From: Salinivibrio sharmensis
Lineage (GTDB): Bacteria; Pseudomonadota; Gammaproteobacteria; Enterobacterales; Vibrionaceae
Assembly (NCBI RefSeq): GCF_001995985.1
Contig: NZ_MUFC01000005.1
Location: 179,251-243,250, forward strand
Reading direction: 5' to 3'
Length of the DNA: 64,000 nt
The notes under the pieces were generated by a model. The model was not told the DNA's origin. It did no database searches and saw only the letters and a list, made by a program, of their open reading frames with translations. Position numbers and translations under genes: made by a program. Positions 26,893 through 36,629 of this stretch are shown here, in pieces. Numbering within the stretch: the stretch's first letter is position 1; every line of letters begins with the position of its first letter.

Positions 26893-27594
26893 ATGAAAAA
26901 AGAGAGTCGAAGTGAAATGAGTAAGCTAAGAACAATGCCATTCTATTTTAATCCAATCTTGAGCTTGGCAAGTATGAAAGCGAGTTGGCATAAAGCTGAA
27001 AAAGAATATCACAATGAAAAGCCATCACTTTTCGTATCAGATTTTGAGTATGTTTTGAGTGAAATAAAAAATAATCATACCAGGCCCGACACAACAAGGT
27101 TAGCCTTTAGTCTTCCTTTTTCTTTTCTTGAAAATATTCATCTAATAGAAAAAATGGAAATGTGTTTAGCGTATTATGGTTATAAGAAAAATCAATTTCT
27201 ATTGACAATTGATGAATGTTGCGTTTTGGCTAGCGAGATAATTAAGGAGAGAGTCAAGTCTTTATCTTTTAGAGGGTTTATTGTTGGTATAGATAATTTC
27301 TTTTTTCGTCAAGGGCAAGCGTATAATATTTTTGATCTTCCTTTTGTAAGTCATCTTCATATTCCTAAAGATGTAACAAAAGATCTTTTGTGTTGTGACG
27401 TTTCATCTAACTATGTCAAAGGTTTGTTAAGGTTGTCTGAGATGACTTCAACAAATATTATTTTGGATGGCGTCGGTCCGTTTGAAGCCGCTAAGATAAT
27501 TAATGGAAGGAGTAATGTTTATTGTCAAGAGAGAAATCTGCGTTCTAAAGTAACACTTTCTGAATTGATTTATAAAGAAAATAAGCAGGTATAA
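26893..27594 (+). CDS. Degenerate EAL-domain protein (probably catalytically inactive)
   Basis: A 233-residue, AT-rich gene whose product follows the EAL fold from end to end but lacks the catalytic residues. FYFNPILSLASMKASWHKAE aligns with the YQPI…EAL.RW start of EAL domains, but no E-A-L triad is present. GFIVGIDNFF stands where active enzymes have LDDFGTG, LPFVSHLHIPKDV where they have LPVD.LKID, and TSTNIILDGVGPFEAAKII where they have VAEGVE. The size equals YdiV/RflP (237 residues), an inactive EAL protein that binds a flagellar regulator, but direct similarity to it was not seen. It likely acts by protein binding, and its partner is unknown. It may be controlled by the divergent XRE gene. 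Confidence 0.62.
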   Translation: MKKESRSEMSKLRTMPFYFNPILSLASMKASWHKAEKEYHNEKPSLFVSDFEYVLSEIKNNHTRPDTTRLAFSLPFSFLENIHLIEKMEMCLAYYGYKKNQFLLTIDECCVLASEIIKERVKSLSFRGFIVGIDNFFFRQGQAYNIFDLPFVSHLHIPKDVTKDLLCCDVSSNYVKGLLRLSEMTSTNIILDGVGPFEAAKIINGRSNVYCQERNLRSKVTLSELIYKENKQV

Positions 27595-28436
27595 GAACGA
27601 CCTATTCTTAGGTCACCCTGAATTCAGATAATACGTGCAAAGCTCGTGGTTAAACTGGCGAGAGGAAGTCAATTGACGAGAGTGGTACGTTTCCCATACG
27701 GGTGTCCATAGCTTGTCACCGACTTATCACAGATCTACTTAACCGTCGATCCGTCCTACGAAGTGGATGCTAAGTTGCGGTAGTACCAATTTCTAGTTTT
27801 GTACTGGATGCACCCATTTTTCTGATGCCTCCAACATACCTGTAGAGCCGCTCGAGCAACGGGTTCTCATGAGTGAAGCTACCTTTGGTCTCGGGTAATT
27901 TACGTAATGGAGGATGCTGGGAGCTGTAAGCGGGTATTTCTACTCCCCGAGTTATTGAATATGGTCTTTTTACCATGAGTCAACAGATCTGTGATATCAC
28001 AGTCATCTTGTAGCTGGGGAAGCTCTGTCAGTGCATGACACAGGTAGACATAGTGCTCTACACCATTGGCAAACAAGTCAGCATGAGACTTAGCCACCTT
28101 GAAATCTACCGCGAGTTTACAGGCTTTCGCAAAGGCCTGAATATCAATTTAGCATGTGTTCGGGCTCTGTATACCACTCTCTGGAGAGGATTGACGAGAG
28201 AAGTGGTACTTCCTTTTGAACACTATCCTTAACGCTTCACCTCAATTGGTTTCTGACCCTCCTGCTATTTCTTTTACGGTAAAGATGCAAAATAAGCATT
28301 ATTTTTTTCATTAAATGCTTTACAAGCATAATTGACGGGTCTACGTTTTATTTAGCGGCTCTCGTATGGAACCCGCTAGCTCTAAATCTGGCTAGGGAAA
28401 AAAGGTGATGATGTTCACAAAAAAGGAGTTTAATGG
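27595..28436. other. Gene-poor stretch with decayed mobile-element sequence
   Basis: These 842 bp before the chemosensory operon hold no intact gene. A minus-strand fragment resembling the C-terminus of an IS66-type transposase lies at about 27950-28160. Imperfect copies of ATTGACGAGAG..GTGGTAC sit on either side of it, at 27672 and 28190. The last 200 bp are AT-rich and should contain the operon promoter, but no convincing -35/-10 pair could be chosen. Confidence 0.5.
27950..28160 (-). pseudogene. Remnant of an IS66-family transposase (C-terminal part)
   Basis: Minus-strand translation gives an open run containing KSHADLFANGVEHYVYLC, then HALTELPQLQDDCDITDLL. This resembles the C-terminal end of IS66 TnpC proteins (typical pattern: AKANGLEPYAYLRHVLTELP…DIEALLPWN). 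Upstream, the frame is closed by a stop after about 20 further residues, and the rest of the transposase, TnpA and TnpB are absent. It is interpreted as a decayed insertion sequence; the match is by eye and short. Confidence 0.4.
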
Positions 28437-29657
28437 ATGAAAGACATACCGCACACAAGTGCACCTGTCATTAATTTGTCAAAAAAGATGGCAATCACAT
28501 TTTTCTCTGCTGGAGCTTTTACGGTTGTTTGGTTTTTAGCCCTGATTTTTTTACCGAATCAGTGGCATCTAATTGTGATTCCTTTTGCGGTTATGGCTTT
28601 TTGGATCGGAACAAAAAAGACGAACCAGCTTAAAGCGATGATCGAGAGGCGCGATTCTGAGTTACGGCAAGTTTCAGCGTCTCAAGGTTCTGAAGCTTAT
28701 CAGGCGGCTTATGAGCGCCTAATTGAATCGCTAAAGGAGGTACTCCCATTGTGGCAGACAACTATCTCAGGTGGTCGGGAAGACATGGAGAGTTCAGTTT
28801 CCGAGCTATCCGGTTGCTTTGAATCTATTGCGGGGCAGCTCCAAATCACTCTGAATTCTAATGATGAGTCGGTGATGTTCAAGCGTGAACAAGCGCTCAG
28901 AGAAATTACCCAGACCGCAGTTGAAACCTTCAATGAACTTTGGCTCTCACTTGATGAATCAGCACACCGAGATGCAGAAACACTCACAATAATTAAAGAT
29001 CTTTCGCATCAAAACACTCAATTAGTTCAATTTTCAGATGATGTGCAGCAGATTGCCGACCAGATTAACTTGCTAGCTTTAAATGCCACAATCGAGGCGG
29101 CTCGGGCTGGAGAGGCCGGCAGGGGGTTTGCAGTAGTCGCCGATGAAGTGCGTAAGTTGGCTATTCGCTCCTCCACTATTGGAGAAGAAATCAGAAAGCT
29201 CGTTACCAGGGTAAATGGAACAGTCGATGAAGTTGTCAGCCAAACAGAGGATAACTTTCAGGCTTCTAAAGAGGCAAGAGAGAGCAATAAAAATAGTATT
29301 GGTAAAACCCTTGGCAGTATCGAACAGCGGGTATCCGTTATAGCTGAAGATGCTCAAACTTTGTTACATCTTAAGAATGAGGTTGAGCAACAGGTAAGCG
29401 ACGTCATTATCAAGCTCCAGTTTCAGGATCACCTCAGCCAAATCTTGACGCACATTACAGACGCATTGCGAGATCTGGAAGAGGTGGTCGGTTATAGCTC
29501 TTTTGACCAGAGGGATCAACTGGTTAGTGCTGCCGGGCAGCTGCTGCAGCGAATGCACGAGCGTGCCAGCACAGATTTTGAGCGTACTGTCTTATCTGGG
29601 GGGAACTACCCTCCCTCGCAATCGAAAGCAAACTCTAGTGAATTAACCTTTTTTTGA
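28437..29657 (+). CDS. Chemoreceptor signalling protein without sensor domain, with CheZ-like C-terminal motif
   Basis: A 406-residue protein. Two transmembrane helices (about residues 17-38 and 43-58) form a hairpin with almost no periplasmic loop, and no HAMP or ligand-binding domain is seen. A cytoplasmic helical region leads to the receptor signalling tip near residues 205-242 ([20 protein letters not shown], then [16 protein letters not shown]). About 90 residues later comes LQFQD-HLSQ, giving D331-x-x-x-Q335 in a helix. This resembles the catalytic motif of CheZ (QDFQDLTGQ). The operon has no separate CheY-P phosphatase gene, so a fused phosphatase function is plausible but inferred. 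ATG at 28437 is preceded by AAAGGAG, 8 bp away. It is the first gene of the operon. Confidence 0.85.
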   Translation: MKDIPHTSAPVINLSKKMAITFFSAGAFTVVWFLALIFLPNQWHLIVIPFAVMAFWIGTKKTNQLKAMIERRDSELRQVSASQGSEAYQAAYERLIESLKEVLPLWQTTISGGREDMESSVSELSGCFESIAGQLQITLNSNDESVMFKREQALREITQTAVETFNELWLSLDESAHRDAETLTIIKDLSHQNTQLVQFSDDVQQIADQINLLALNATIEAARAGEAGRGFAVVADEVRKLAIRSSTIGEEIRKLVTRVNGTVDEVVSQTEDNFQASKEARESNKNSIGKTLGSIEQRVSVIAEDAQTLLHLKNEVEQQVSDVIIKLQFQDHLSQILTHITDALRDLEEVVGYSSFDQRDQLVSAAGQLLQRMHERASTDFERTVLSGGNYPPSQSKANSSELTFF

Positions 29658-29667
29658 GGAAGCAAGT

Positions 29668-30030
29668 ATGAGCAAAACGCTTTTAGTGGTCGATGACTCA
29701 TCCTCTGTACGTCAGGTGGTGGGAATGGCGCTTCGTGGCGCGGGTCATAAAGTGATAGAAGCGGTTGATGGTCGCGATGCGCTGATGAAGCTGGATGGCC
29801 GAAAAATTCATCTGGTGGTCAGCGATGTCAACATGCCTAATATGGATGGCATAAGCTTTGTTAAAGAGATGAAAACCAAACCGGCATATAAATTCACGCC
29901 AGTATTGATGCTCACCACAGAGTCGCAGGATGCAAAAAAAGTAGAAGGTAAAGCTGCTGGTGCAAAAGCTTGGTTGGTGAAACCCTTTAAGCCTGATGTG
30001 CTATTAGCTGCTGTTGCCAAGCTTGCTTGA
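29668..30030 (+). CDS. cheY: CheY-like response regulator
   Basis: A 120-residue single receiver domain with acidic pocket D9/D10, phospho-acceptor D53 (VVSDVNMP), T83 and K105 (VKPF). No output domain is present, so it acts by protein binding after phosphorylation by the CheA encoded two genes downstream. In flagellar systems the target is the motor switch; here the target could differ. It starts 10 bp after the first receptor gene, with a GAGGAAGC ribosome-binding site. Confidence 0.95.
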   Translation: MSKTLLVVDDSSSVRQVVGMALRGAGHKVIEAVDGRDALMKLDGRKIHLVVSDVNMPNMDGISFVKEMKTKPAYKFTPVLMLTTESQDAKKVEGKAAGAKAWLVKPFKPDVLLAAVAKLA

Positions 30031-30041
30031 GGTGACATGCT

Positions 30042-30368
30042 ATGAACTCTCAGACAGATATTCCGGCAAACATTCAGGCATCAAAGAGGCAAATTACAGG
30101 TTCGATTACGATTTATGAGGTAAAGGAGCTGGAGATTGCTTTCACTTTATCGGACGGTGTAAACGTTGAGGAAACCTGGGATCTAAAGGGGGTTGAGGAA
30201 GTGGATACCTGCGGTATTCAGTGGCTCGCTTCGGTTCGCGCCCGCCTGCGTGACAAGGGCGGCTCCCTTAGGCTGATCAATGTCAGTGAGGAGCTATCGG
30301 AAAAAATCAGGCTGCTGGGGTTATCTTACCTGCTAATCCCAAACGGAGAAGCGAATAACCATGTCTGA
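30042..30368 (+). CDS. STAS-domain protein of the chemosensory operon
   Basis: A 108-residue single STAS domain, the fold of anti-anti-sigma factors such as SpoIIAA. Where those carry D-S-S-G-x-G, this one has D55-T56-C57-G58-I-Q, so Thr56 is the candidate phosphorylation site. No RsbW/SpoIIAB-type kinase is nearby, so the partner may be a component of the chemosensory array. STAS genes next to cheA occur in some accessory chemotaxis clusters, where their role is mostly undefined. The gene is 11 bp after cheY and overlaps cheA by 8 bp, indicating coupled translation. Confidence 0.85.
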   Translation: MNSQTDIPANIQASKRQITGSITIYEVKELEIAFTLSDGVNVEETWDLKGVEEVDTCGIQWLASVRARLRDKGGSLRLINVSEELSEKIRLLGLSYLLIPNGEANNHV

Positions 30369-32433
30369 TCCTGTATTGATTTTTCAGGAAGAAGCAGCGG
30401 AGCACCTTGAAAACTTGGAGTCTGCACTTCTGGAGCTGGAGCAGCATCCCCAGGATGAGCGTCAGATTAATGTGGCTTTCCGGGCGATGCATACGATTAA
30501 AGGTGCTGCCGGAATGGTGGGGTATGACCATCTTTCATACTTTACCCACCATCTAGAGACGCTTTTCGAAAATGTGCGAAATGGCTCTCTGGCGCTAGAT
30601 CAGGAGCTTATTAATCTGGTGCTGGAGTGCCGGGATCAGATTGAGGGGCTGTTAACACGGGATAACCCTAGTGTTGAGTCTATGACTATCAGCGAAACTC
30701 TGATAGTAAGACTGACGGCAGCCATGCCCGATAATGTTTCATCTCAATGGGACAGTGGGTGTGCTACGGCTACGGCAGACTCTGAAACAGTTATGGAACG
30801 GATATACCGTATCGACTTGTCTCCTAATCTGACGAGCTTTCAGGATGGTTTTGATCTTTTACCGGTGGTTCGGGAGTTGCAATCCCTGGGTCCATGTTTT
30901 GTTTCTGGTTATTTGGACAAAGATTTTGCCACTGACACCTTTGATCCTGAAAATTGCTACCTGTCGCTGACCGTGCTACTTACGACCTCCCAGGGTGGGG
31001 AAGCTTTGGATGATGTCTTTATTTTCGTTCAGGATGACTGGCGTATAGAGATCACGGATATCAATTATGACGAGGCCTACCGGCTTGGGCAACTGTTTGT
31101 GCAGCAAGGAGTAACAAGTGCTGAAGAACTGGAAAATTCTTTGAGTGCAAAGTGCTTGGCCGAGAAGGATTTGACAAGACCCGGGGCAGCAGAACCGGAG
31201 GTAGTTGAACGGACTCTGGCAACTCAGAATCATATCCTTGAGCAGCAACGTCAGGTGCAGTCTGAACCAGAGAAAAGCATCAAGGTATCCCAGCGCAAAC
31301 TTGACCAGCTGATGGATCAAGTAGGTGAACTCGTGATTTTACAGGCTCGTCTGGATCGGTTTGCGACGGAGCTTGCCGATGAGCAGATCGAATCTTTAGC
31401 AGAAGAGTTAACGCGTTTATCAAGCAACCTAAGAGAAACCACGTTTGACATCCGAATGTTGCCTATTGGCTCGACTTTTGGCCGCTTCCGCCGTTTGGTC
31501 AGGGACCTTGCTAAAGACTTGAATAAGGAGGTGGTGCTAGAGACCAGTGGCGCAGAAACAGAACTTGATAAGGTGGTTATTGACAAACTAGCGGACCCTT
31601 TAGTGCACTTGCTACGAAATAGTCTGGATCATGGAATTGAGTCCCCCGAGTCTCGGCAAGCAGCGGGCAAACCCCGAAAAGGAACAATCCGTTTGGATGC
31701 CTCACACCAGCAGGGACAAATTGTGGTAACGATTAGTGATGACGGCGCTGGGATCAACTCTGAACGAGTGTTCTCCCGTGCAGTTGAGCGGGGACTTATA
31801 TCGGCATCACAAAACTTATCTCATGCCGAAATCTACCAACTCATTTTGGAGCCCGGATTTTCAACCGCAGAAACAATTTCTGATGTTTCTGGTCGTGGCG
31901 TTGGCATGGATGTGGTGAAAAACTCCATAGAAAGCCTGCAGGGCCGGATATACATTGATAGCTCTCAGGGGCGTGGAACAGTGGTGAGAATAATGTTGCC
32001 GATGACCTTAGCCATTATTGATGGGCTGATGGTTCAGGTATCGGACGATTATTATGTATTACCACTTAGCACGGTTGAAGAGTGTATTGAAACCCTCTCC
32101 AGTCAGGTAAGCCTACGTGATGGTGGGCGACTGGTTCAGCATAGAGATCAGCTAGTCTCCTGTGTACGGCTTCGTGAATGGTTTGATATTCCTGGTAAGC
32201 AACCAGCAATAGAGCAGACGGTAGTTGTTCGTATTGGTGATGATATTTTGGGAATTACTGTGGATGATGTTGTTGGCCATTTTCAGACCGTCATCAAGAA
32301 CCTCGGCAAACTTTATGAGGATGTAGAGGGTGTTATGGGTGCAACAATTATGGGAAGTGGCGGGATTGCCATGATTATAGATGTGGCGGCACTGGTTGGG
32401 AACACCAGCGGCTCCAGCGCAGATATAGCCTAA
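30361..32433 (+). CDS. cheA: Chemotaxis histidine kinase CheA
   Basis: A 690-residue kinase that phosphorylates CheY and CheB. The P1/HPt domain has the phosphorylated H44 in AMHTIKGAAG. A P2-like region at about residues 140-250 begins YRIDLSPNLTSFQDGFDLLP. The dimerisation domain is near 305-375 (KLDQLMDQVGELVILQARL). The ATPase domain has the N box HLLRNSLDHGIES, G1 ISDDGAGI and G2 GRGVGMDVV. A CheW-like P5 domain closes the protein (VQVSDDYYVLPLSTVEECIE). All motifs needed for activity are present. It overlaps the STAS gene by 8 bp and is followed by the second receptor after 18 bp. Confidence 0.96.
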   Translation: MSDPVLIFQEEAAEHLENLESALLELEQHPQDERQINVAFRAMHTIKGAAGMVGYDHLSYFTHHLETLFENVRNGSLALDQELINLVLECRDQIEGLLTRDNPSVESMTISETLIVRLTAAMPDNVSSQWDSGCATATADSETVMERIYRIDLSPNLTSFQDGFDLLPVVRELQSLGPCFVSGYLDKDFATDTFDPENCYLSLTVLLTTSQGGEALDDVFIFVQDDWRIEITDINYDEAYRLGQLFVQQGVTSAEELENSLSAKCLAEKDLTRPGAAEPEVVERTLATQNHILEQQRQVQSEPEKSIKVSQRKLDQLMDQVGELVILQARLDRFATELADEQIESLAEELTRLSSNLRETTFDIRMLPIGSTFGRFRRLVRDLAKDLNKEVVLETSGAETELDKVVIDKLADPLVHLLRNSLDHGIESPESRQAAGKPRKGTIRLDASHQQGQIVVTISDDGAGINSERVFSRAVERGLISASQNLSHAEIYQLILEPGFSTAETISDVSGRGVGMDVVKNSIESLQGRIYIDSSQGRGTVVRIMLPMTLAIIDGLMVQVSDDYYVLPLSTVEECIETLSSQVSLRDGGRLVQHRDQLVSCVRLREWFDIPGKQPAIEQTVVVRIGDDILGITVDDVVGHFQTVIKNLGKLYEDVEGVMGATIMGSGGIAMIIDVAALVGNTSGSSADIA

Positions 32434-32451
32434 TTGGCTAAGGATGAAACG

Positions 32452-34137
32452 ATGTTCAAACGAATTACCATGAAAGCTCTTTTGTATACAGGTTTGGGGT
32501 TGTTGATTGCTCTGATAGGCCTTAATAGTTATCTGAGCATAGATGCCTTGAATCGTTCGAAGGAACGACTTGATGAAGTGGTTAATGAAGGAGCACAGAA
32601 AGTACTCGTTGCCGGTCAGATCCGTGCAAACTTTCTGGAGACAGACCGTCTCGGTAAATCGGTACTGTTAAGCCAGACTACTCAGTCCAAGAAGGAGCTG
32701 ACAGCAGAGATATTATCTGCCCGAGAGTCGTTAATCGAGCAGTTAGAAGAGCTGAACCACCTGATCACTAGCCCGAGAGGAGAGCAGGCGATCAAGCGGT
32801 TCGAAGCTCGAATGCGGGCTACGTTCGATATCGGGAATCGTATCAGAGAAATATCTGCATTGACTTTAGATTCTGGAGCAACAGAGTTACAGGTTGCAGA
32901 GGCAAACCGGTCAGGCTATCTATTGTTACGCGATCAGTCCGAGCCGTTGGTGAATGAAGCGCTCGCTGCACTGAGAGCGATACTGGAGATTGCTGATACG
33001 GAAATGGCGGACTCGGTGGTTCGAGCTGAAGCACGCTTTCAGGAAGCAAGTACGCAGTTGTTGGCGATGCTAGGAGTATCGATCTTGATCGGTATTTTGG
33101 TGGCTGTGATGATTATTCGCCGGATTAACGAAGTGGGGCGAATTGCGATTTGCATTGGCGAGGGTGGTCTGAACCAGCAGTTTAATCAGCAAGCCAGTGA
33201 TACGGATCTTTACGGCGTGCTGCGCAATATGAGCCAAAGGCTTCGTGATATTGTTGGTGATATAAAGGAAGCATCCGACAATGTTTCCTCCGGCAGTATT
33301 GAGCTGAGCAGTACAGGTCAACAGATTGCCCAGGGGGCTACCGAGCAGGCGGCTTCTCTTGAGGAAGTATCGTCATCGATGGAGCAGATGACCGCTAACA
33401 TTGCCCAGACTGCGGATAATGCCCGCCAGACAGAGCAAATAGCCCGCCAGTCAGCGACCGATGCTAAAAGTACCGGAGAGGCGGTTCATGAGACAGTTGA
33501 AGCGATGAAAGATATCGCAGAAAAAATCGGTATTATCGAGGAGATCGCTCGCCAGACAAACTTGCTGGCATTGAATGCCGCTATCGAAGCGGCCCGTGCG
33601 GGAGAGCATGGTAAGGGCTTCACTGTAGTAGCCGCAGAGGTTCGCAAGTTGGCGGAACGCAGCCAGCGGGCGGCGGGTGAAATTGTTGATCGGTCCCGCA
33701 GCAGTCTGGAGATTAGTGAGCGTGCGGGTGAGATGCTGACAGGTCTGGTGCCCAGCATTCAGAAAACCTCTGATCTGGTTCAGGAGATAAGTGCAGCGGC
33801 GGTTGAGCAGGATAAGGGGGCCTCGGAAATTAATAAAGCTCTTCAACAGCTAGATCAGGTGGTTCAGCAATCTGCCGCATCCGCAGAGGAGATGGCAGCA
33901 ACCTCTGAAGAATTATCGACACAGGCTGAGCAGATGAACAGCACAGTCAGTTTTTTCTCCGTTGACGACAGTACTCAGGACTATAAAGAGCTAGAACTTA
34001 AAGAGACTAAGTTTAAGCAGACCCGTAAAACAGATCCAATATTAACCCAGCCAAAAAAATCGGATAAGTCTAAGCTAGGGGCTGATGGCATTGATATTGA
34101 ACTGAATGATGACGAAGACGAGTTTGTTCGTTACTGA
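32452..34137 (+). CDS. Methyl-accepting chemotaxis protein with C-terminal EFVRY pentapeptide
   Basis: A 561-residue chemoreceptor. Transmembrane helix 1 spans about residues 7-28. The periplasmic region (about 30-200) is helical and looks like a four-helix-bundle ligand domain. Helix 2 is [19 protein letters not shown]. The signalling tip [20 protein letters not shown] lies near residue 364. The last five residues are EFVRY after an acidic linker; aromatic residues at positions 2 and 5 match the xWxxF-type tether that recruits CheR/CheB in other receptors. ATG at 32452 has AAGGA 7 bp upstream; the in-frame TTG at 32434 directly abuts the cheA stop and is less likely. The ligand is unknown. 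Confidence 0.9.
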   Translation: MFKRITMKALLYTGLGLLIALIGLNSYLSIDALNRSKERLDEVVNEGAQKVLVAGQIRANFLETDRLGKSVLLSQTTQSKKELTAEILSARESLIEQLEELNHLITSPRGEQAIKRFEARMRATFDIGNRIREISALTLDSGATELQVAEANRSGYLLLRDQSEPLVNEALAALRAILEIADTEMADSVVRAEARFQEASTQLLAMLGVSILIGILVAVMIIRRINEVGRIAICIGEGGLNQQFNQQASDTDLYGVLRNMSQRLRDIVGDIKEASDNVSSGSIELSSTGQQIAQGATEQAASLEEVSSSMEQMTANIAQTADNARQTEQIARQSATDAKSTGEAVHETVEAMKDIAEKIGIIEEIARQTNLLALNAAIEAARAGEHGKGFTVVAAEVRKLAERSQRAAGEIVDRSRSSLEISERAGEMLTGLVPSIQKTSDLVQEISAAAVEQDKGASEINKALQQLDQVVQQSAASAEEMAATSEELSTQAEQMNSTVSFFSVDDSTQDYKELELKETKFKQTRKTDPILTQPKKSDKSKLGADGIDIELNDDEDEFVRY

Positions 34138-34142
34138 GGTGC

Positions 34143-34709
34143 ATGATGGAAAAGCGTTCAGAAACTTCTATTGATCATGTGATATCTAGCGCCGAGGTGG
34201 TCCAAATTCTGTCTTTTATTCTGGATCATGAGTGGTTCGGGGTAGAGATAAGCGGTATCCAGGAAGTATTGGAATATCGCAAGGTGACACCTGTGCCTCG
34301 CACTCCTACGTTTATGCTGGGGGTAATCAATCTTCGTGGCAAAGTAATTCCTGTGGTGGACTTGCGGGTTCATTTTGATATAGCTGTCACTCAGCCGACG
34401 GTGGAAACCTGTATTGTGATCATTCATGTCGATATTGATGGTGAAGATACGGTTCTAGGTATTCTGGCGGATCGTGTGCAGGAGGTGGTCGAAGTTAATC
34501 CCGCTGATATTAGCCCGGCTCCAAAAATAGGTAACCGGGTGGATAGTCGGTATATCTATGGTATGGCCCGTTGCGAGGAACATTTTATTATACTGCTGCG
34601 TTTATCGCGTATTTTCTCATCAGATGAGCTGCAACAGGTATTGGATCGCACGCCAGAGTCTGATCCAAAACATAATGACAAAAAATGCCCCGCCGGTGGC
34701 AATGAATGA
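34143..34709 (+). CDS. cheW: Chemotaxis coupling protein CheW
   Basis: A 188-residue adaptor linking receptors to CheA. The CheW core runs from about residue 19 (VQILSFILDHEWFGVEISGI) through TPVPRTPTFMLGVINLRGKV to the second subdomain (ILADRVQEVVEVNPADI). A basic, Lys/His-containing C-terminal tail of about 20 residues is extra. Two in-frame ATGs are present; the second, at 34146, is better spaced from GAGGTG. The stop overlaps cheR by 4 bp. Confidence 0.95.
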   Translation: MMEKRSETSIDHVISSAEVVQILSFILDHEWFGVEISGIQEVLEYRKVTPVPRTPTFMLGVINLRGKVIPVVDLRVHFDIAVTQPTVETCIVIIHVDIDGEDTVLGILADRVQEVVEVNPADISPAPKIGNRVDSRYIYGMARCEEHFIILLRLSRIFSSDELQQVLDRTPESDPKHNDKKCPAGGNE

Positions 34710-35551
34710 GACAAGAGGAACATTTGCAGCCTGCAGAGCATAAGCGAATTGCAGATTTTATTGCTTTAAAATCGGGTATTCAGCTACCTGAACATAAACG
34801 CAGTTTGATCGAAACTCGCCTGCGACGACGGGTGAAAGCCACAGGATACAAAAGTTTTATAGATTACCTTAATTTTACCTTATCATCTGATGGGGCTCGG
34901 GAAGAACAGATACTCCTGATTGATGCATTAACCACTAATACAACTGACTTTTTTCGTGAGCCTGGGCATTTCGATTTTCTTTGCCATTACCTGAGCAATC
35001 ACTGGGTTGATCAGAGCGGCTCGGGCTTCACATCTCCGCTAAAAGTATGGAGTGCAGCCTGCTCTACCGGGGAAGAGCCTTACACGCTGGCTATGGTATT
35101 AAGTGAGTTGCGGGGTGAGCTGGTGGGGTTTGAGTTTACGATTGATGCGACAGATATAGCGCCTTCGGTACTTGAAACCGCTAAAAAAGGGATCTATGCC
35201 CAGTCTCGCATCGCTCCAGTAGCAGAGTATCTCAGAAAAAAATATCTGTTGAAAAGCCGTGATCCTGCAAAAGCGCTGATTCGGATGGACACCTCTCTTC
35301 GTGCTTGCGTTCATTTTTATCCGTTTAATTTGATTACGGGTCATTATCCGACAAAACCAACTTATGACGTCATTTTCTGCCGTAACGTACTTATTTATTT
35401 CAATGGGGAGGACCGAGAAAAAATCTTGCGTAGGTTGCGTATGGCTCTGCGCCCTGGAGGGCTTCTCTTTATTGGTCATTCAGAGAACATCGGGACTCTC
35501 AGGGATGAGTTTGAAACACTGATACCTACTGTTTTCCGGAGGATTGGCTGA
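34706..35551 (+). CDS. cheR: Chemotaxis protein methyltransferase CheR
   Basis: A 281-residue enzyme that methylates receptor glutamates using S-adenosylmethionine. The N-terminal helical domain is at about residues 8-80. The [13 protein letters not shown] segment, the AdoMet loop [17 protein letters not shown] and [12 protein letters not shown] are conserved. Its beta subdomain could bind the pentapeptide of the neighbouring receptor. It overlaps cheW by 4 bp and shares one base with the cheB start. Confidence 0.95.
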   Translation: MRQEEHLQPAEHKRIADFIALKSGIQLPEHKRSLIETRLRRRVKATGYKSFIDYLNFTLSSDGAREEQILLIDALTTNTTDFFREPGHFDFLCHYLSNHWVDQSGSGFTSPLKVWSAACSTGEEPYTLAMVLSELRGELVGFEFTIDATDIAPSVLETAKKGIYAQSRIAPVAEYLRKKYLLKSRDPAKALIRMDTSLRACVHFYPFNLITGHYPTKPTYDVIFCRNVLIYFNGEDREKILRRLRMALRPGGLLFIGHSENIGTLRDEFETLIPTVFRRIG

Positions 35552-36624
35552 TGGCTGAAAAAGTTCGTGTGTTGGTGGTCGACGACTCAGCGGTGGTGCG
35601 GCAATCTTTAATTGAAATACTGAATGCCGACCCGGCCATCGAGGTGATCGCCACAGCCTCTGATCCTTATATGGCCGTGGAAAAGCTCCGGAAAATTCGT
35701 CCCGATGTGATAACCCTTGATGTCGAGATGCCACGAATGGATGGTATCACTTTTTTGCGAAAATTGATGATTCAGTCGCCAGTGCCTGTGGTGATCTGTT
35801 CCTCATTGGTCGGTGAGGGGACGCAAACCCAGATTAAGGCATTGGAATATGGTGCGGTCGATATTATTGCTAAACCCGCTTCGGGGACGCGACAGTTTTT
35901 AGCAGAATCCCGCACCCGTATTACTGACACTATTAAAGCAGCGGCCCTGGCGAGAGTTTCCAAGCTTCCCGCTAATCGTATTAAGCCGAAACCCGGACTG
36001 TCAGCGGATGCAATTATCCCTGCCGGAGTCCACAAGGCTATGGCGGAAACTACGGATAAAATTATTGCACTGGGGGCATCAACCGGTGGTACCGAGGCGA
36101 TCCGTGAGGTACTGGAAGCGATGCCTGCAGACTGCCCTGGTATTGCCATTGTGCAGCATATGCCAGAAGGCTTTACCCGCTCTTTCGCAGAGCGACTGCA
36201 TAAGTTGTGCCGTATTGTGGTGAAAGAGGCTGAAAATGGCGACACCTTATTAAGGGGACATGCGCTTATTGCCCCGGGTAACCGTCATATGCTTATTAAG
36301 CGCAGTGGTGCCAGATACTACGTTGAGTTAAAAGATGGCCCAATGGTGAGTCGTCATCGGCCCTCGGTAAATGTCTTATTTCGTTCAGCCGCCCGCTACG
36401 CGGGTCAAAATGCTATGGGCGTTATTCTGACCGGTATGGGGGATGATGGCGCGGAGGGTTTGGTTGAAATGCGCGAGGCAGGAGCCAAAACCTTTGGACA
36501 GGATGAAGCTACAAGTGTGGTGTACGGAATGCCGAAGGAGGCCTGGATGCGAGGTGGTGTTATCTATCAGCTGCCCTTACTGGATATTCCTGCGGCAGTC
36601 CTCGGTTATAAACGGGGCAGGTAA
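35551..36624 (+). CDS. cheB: Chemotaxis methylesterase/deamidase CheB
   Basis: A 357-residue two-domain protein. The receiver (residues 5-125) has phospho-acceptor D57 and is activated by CheA. The C-terminal methylesterase removes methyl groups from receptors and deamidates glutamines; its triad is S177 ([10 protein letters not shown]), His near 203 (QHMPEGFT) and Asp near 299 ([10 protein letters not shown]). The ATG at 35551 overlaps the cheR stop by one base (TGATG). Together with CheR and CheD it gives the operon its own adaptation system. Confidence 0.95.
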   Translation: MAEKVRVLVVDDSAVVRQSLIEILNADPAIEVIATASDPYMAVEKLRKIRPDVITLDVEMPRMDGITFLRKLMIQSPVPVVICSSLVGEGTQTQIKALEYGAVDIIAKPASGTRQFLAESRTRITDTIKAAALARVSKLPANRIKPKPGLSADAIIPAGVHKAMAETTDKIIALGASTGGTEAIREVLEAMPADCPGIAIVQHMPEGFTRSFAERLHKLCRIVVKEAENGDTLLRGHALIAPGNRHMLIKRSGARYYVELKDGPMVSRHRPSVNVLFRSAARYAGQNAMGVILTGMGDDGAEGLVEMREAGAKTFGQDEATSVVYGMPKEAWMRGGVIYQLPLLDIPAAVLGYKRGR

Positions 36625-36629
36625 TTACT

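Noticed and set aside
27770..27976. 68-codon minus-strand frame as a real small gene
   Set aside because: It overlaps the decayed transposase region, has no ribosome-binding site and resembles nothing known.
28350..28380. TAGCGG/CCGCTA hairpin before the che operon as a terminator or operator
   Set aside because: Only 6 bp with a 14-nt loop and no T run; too weak to call.
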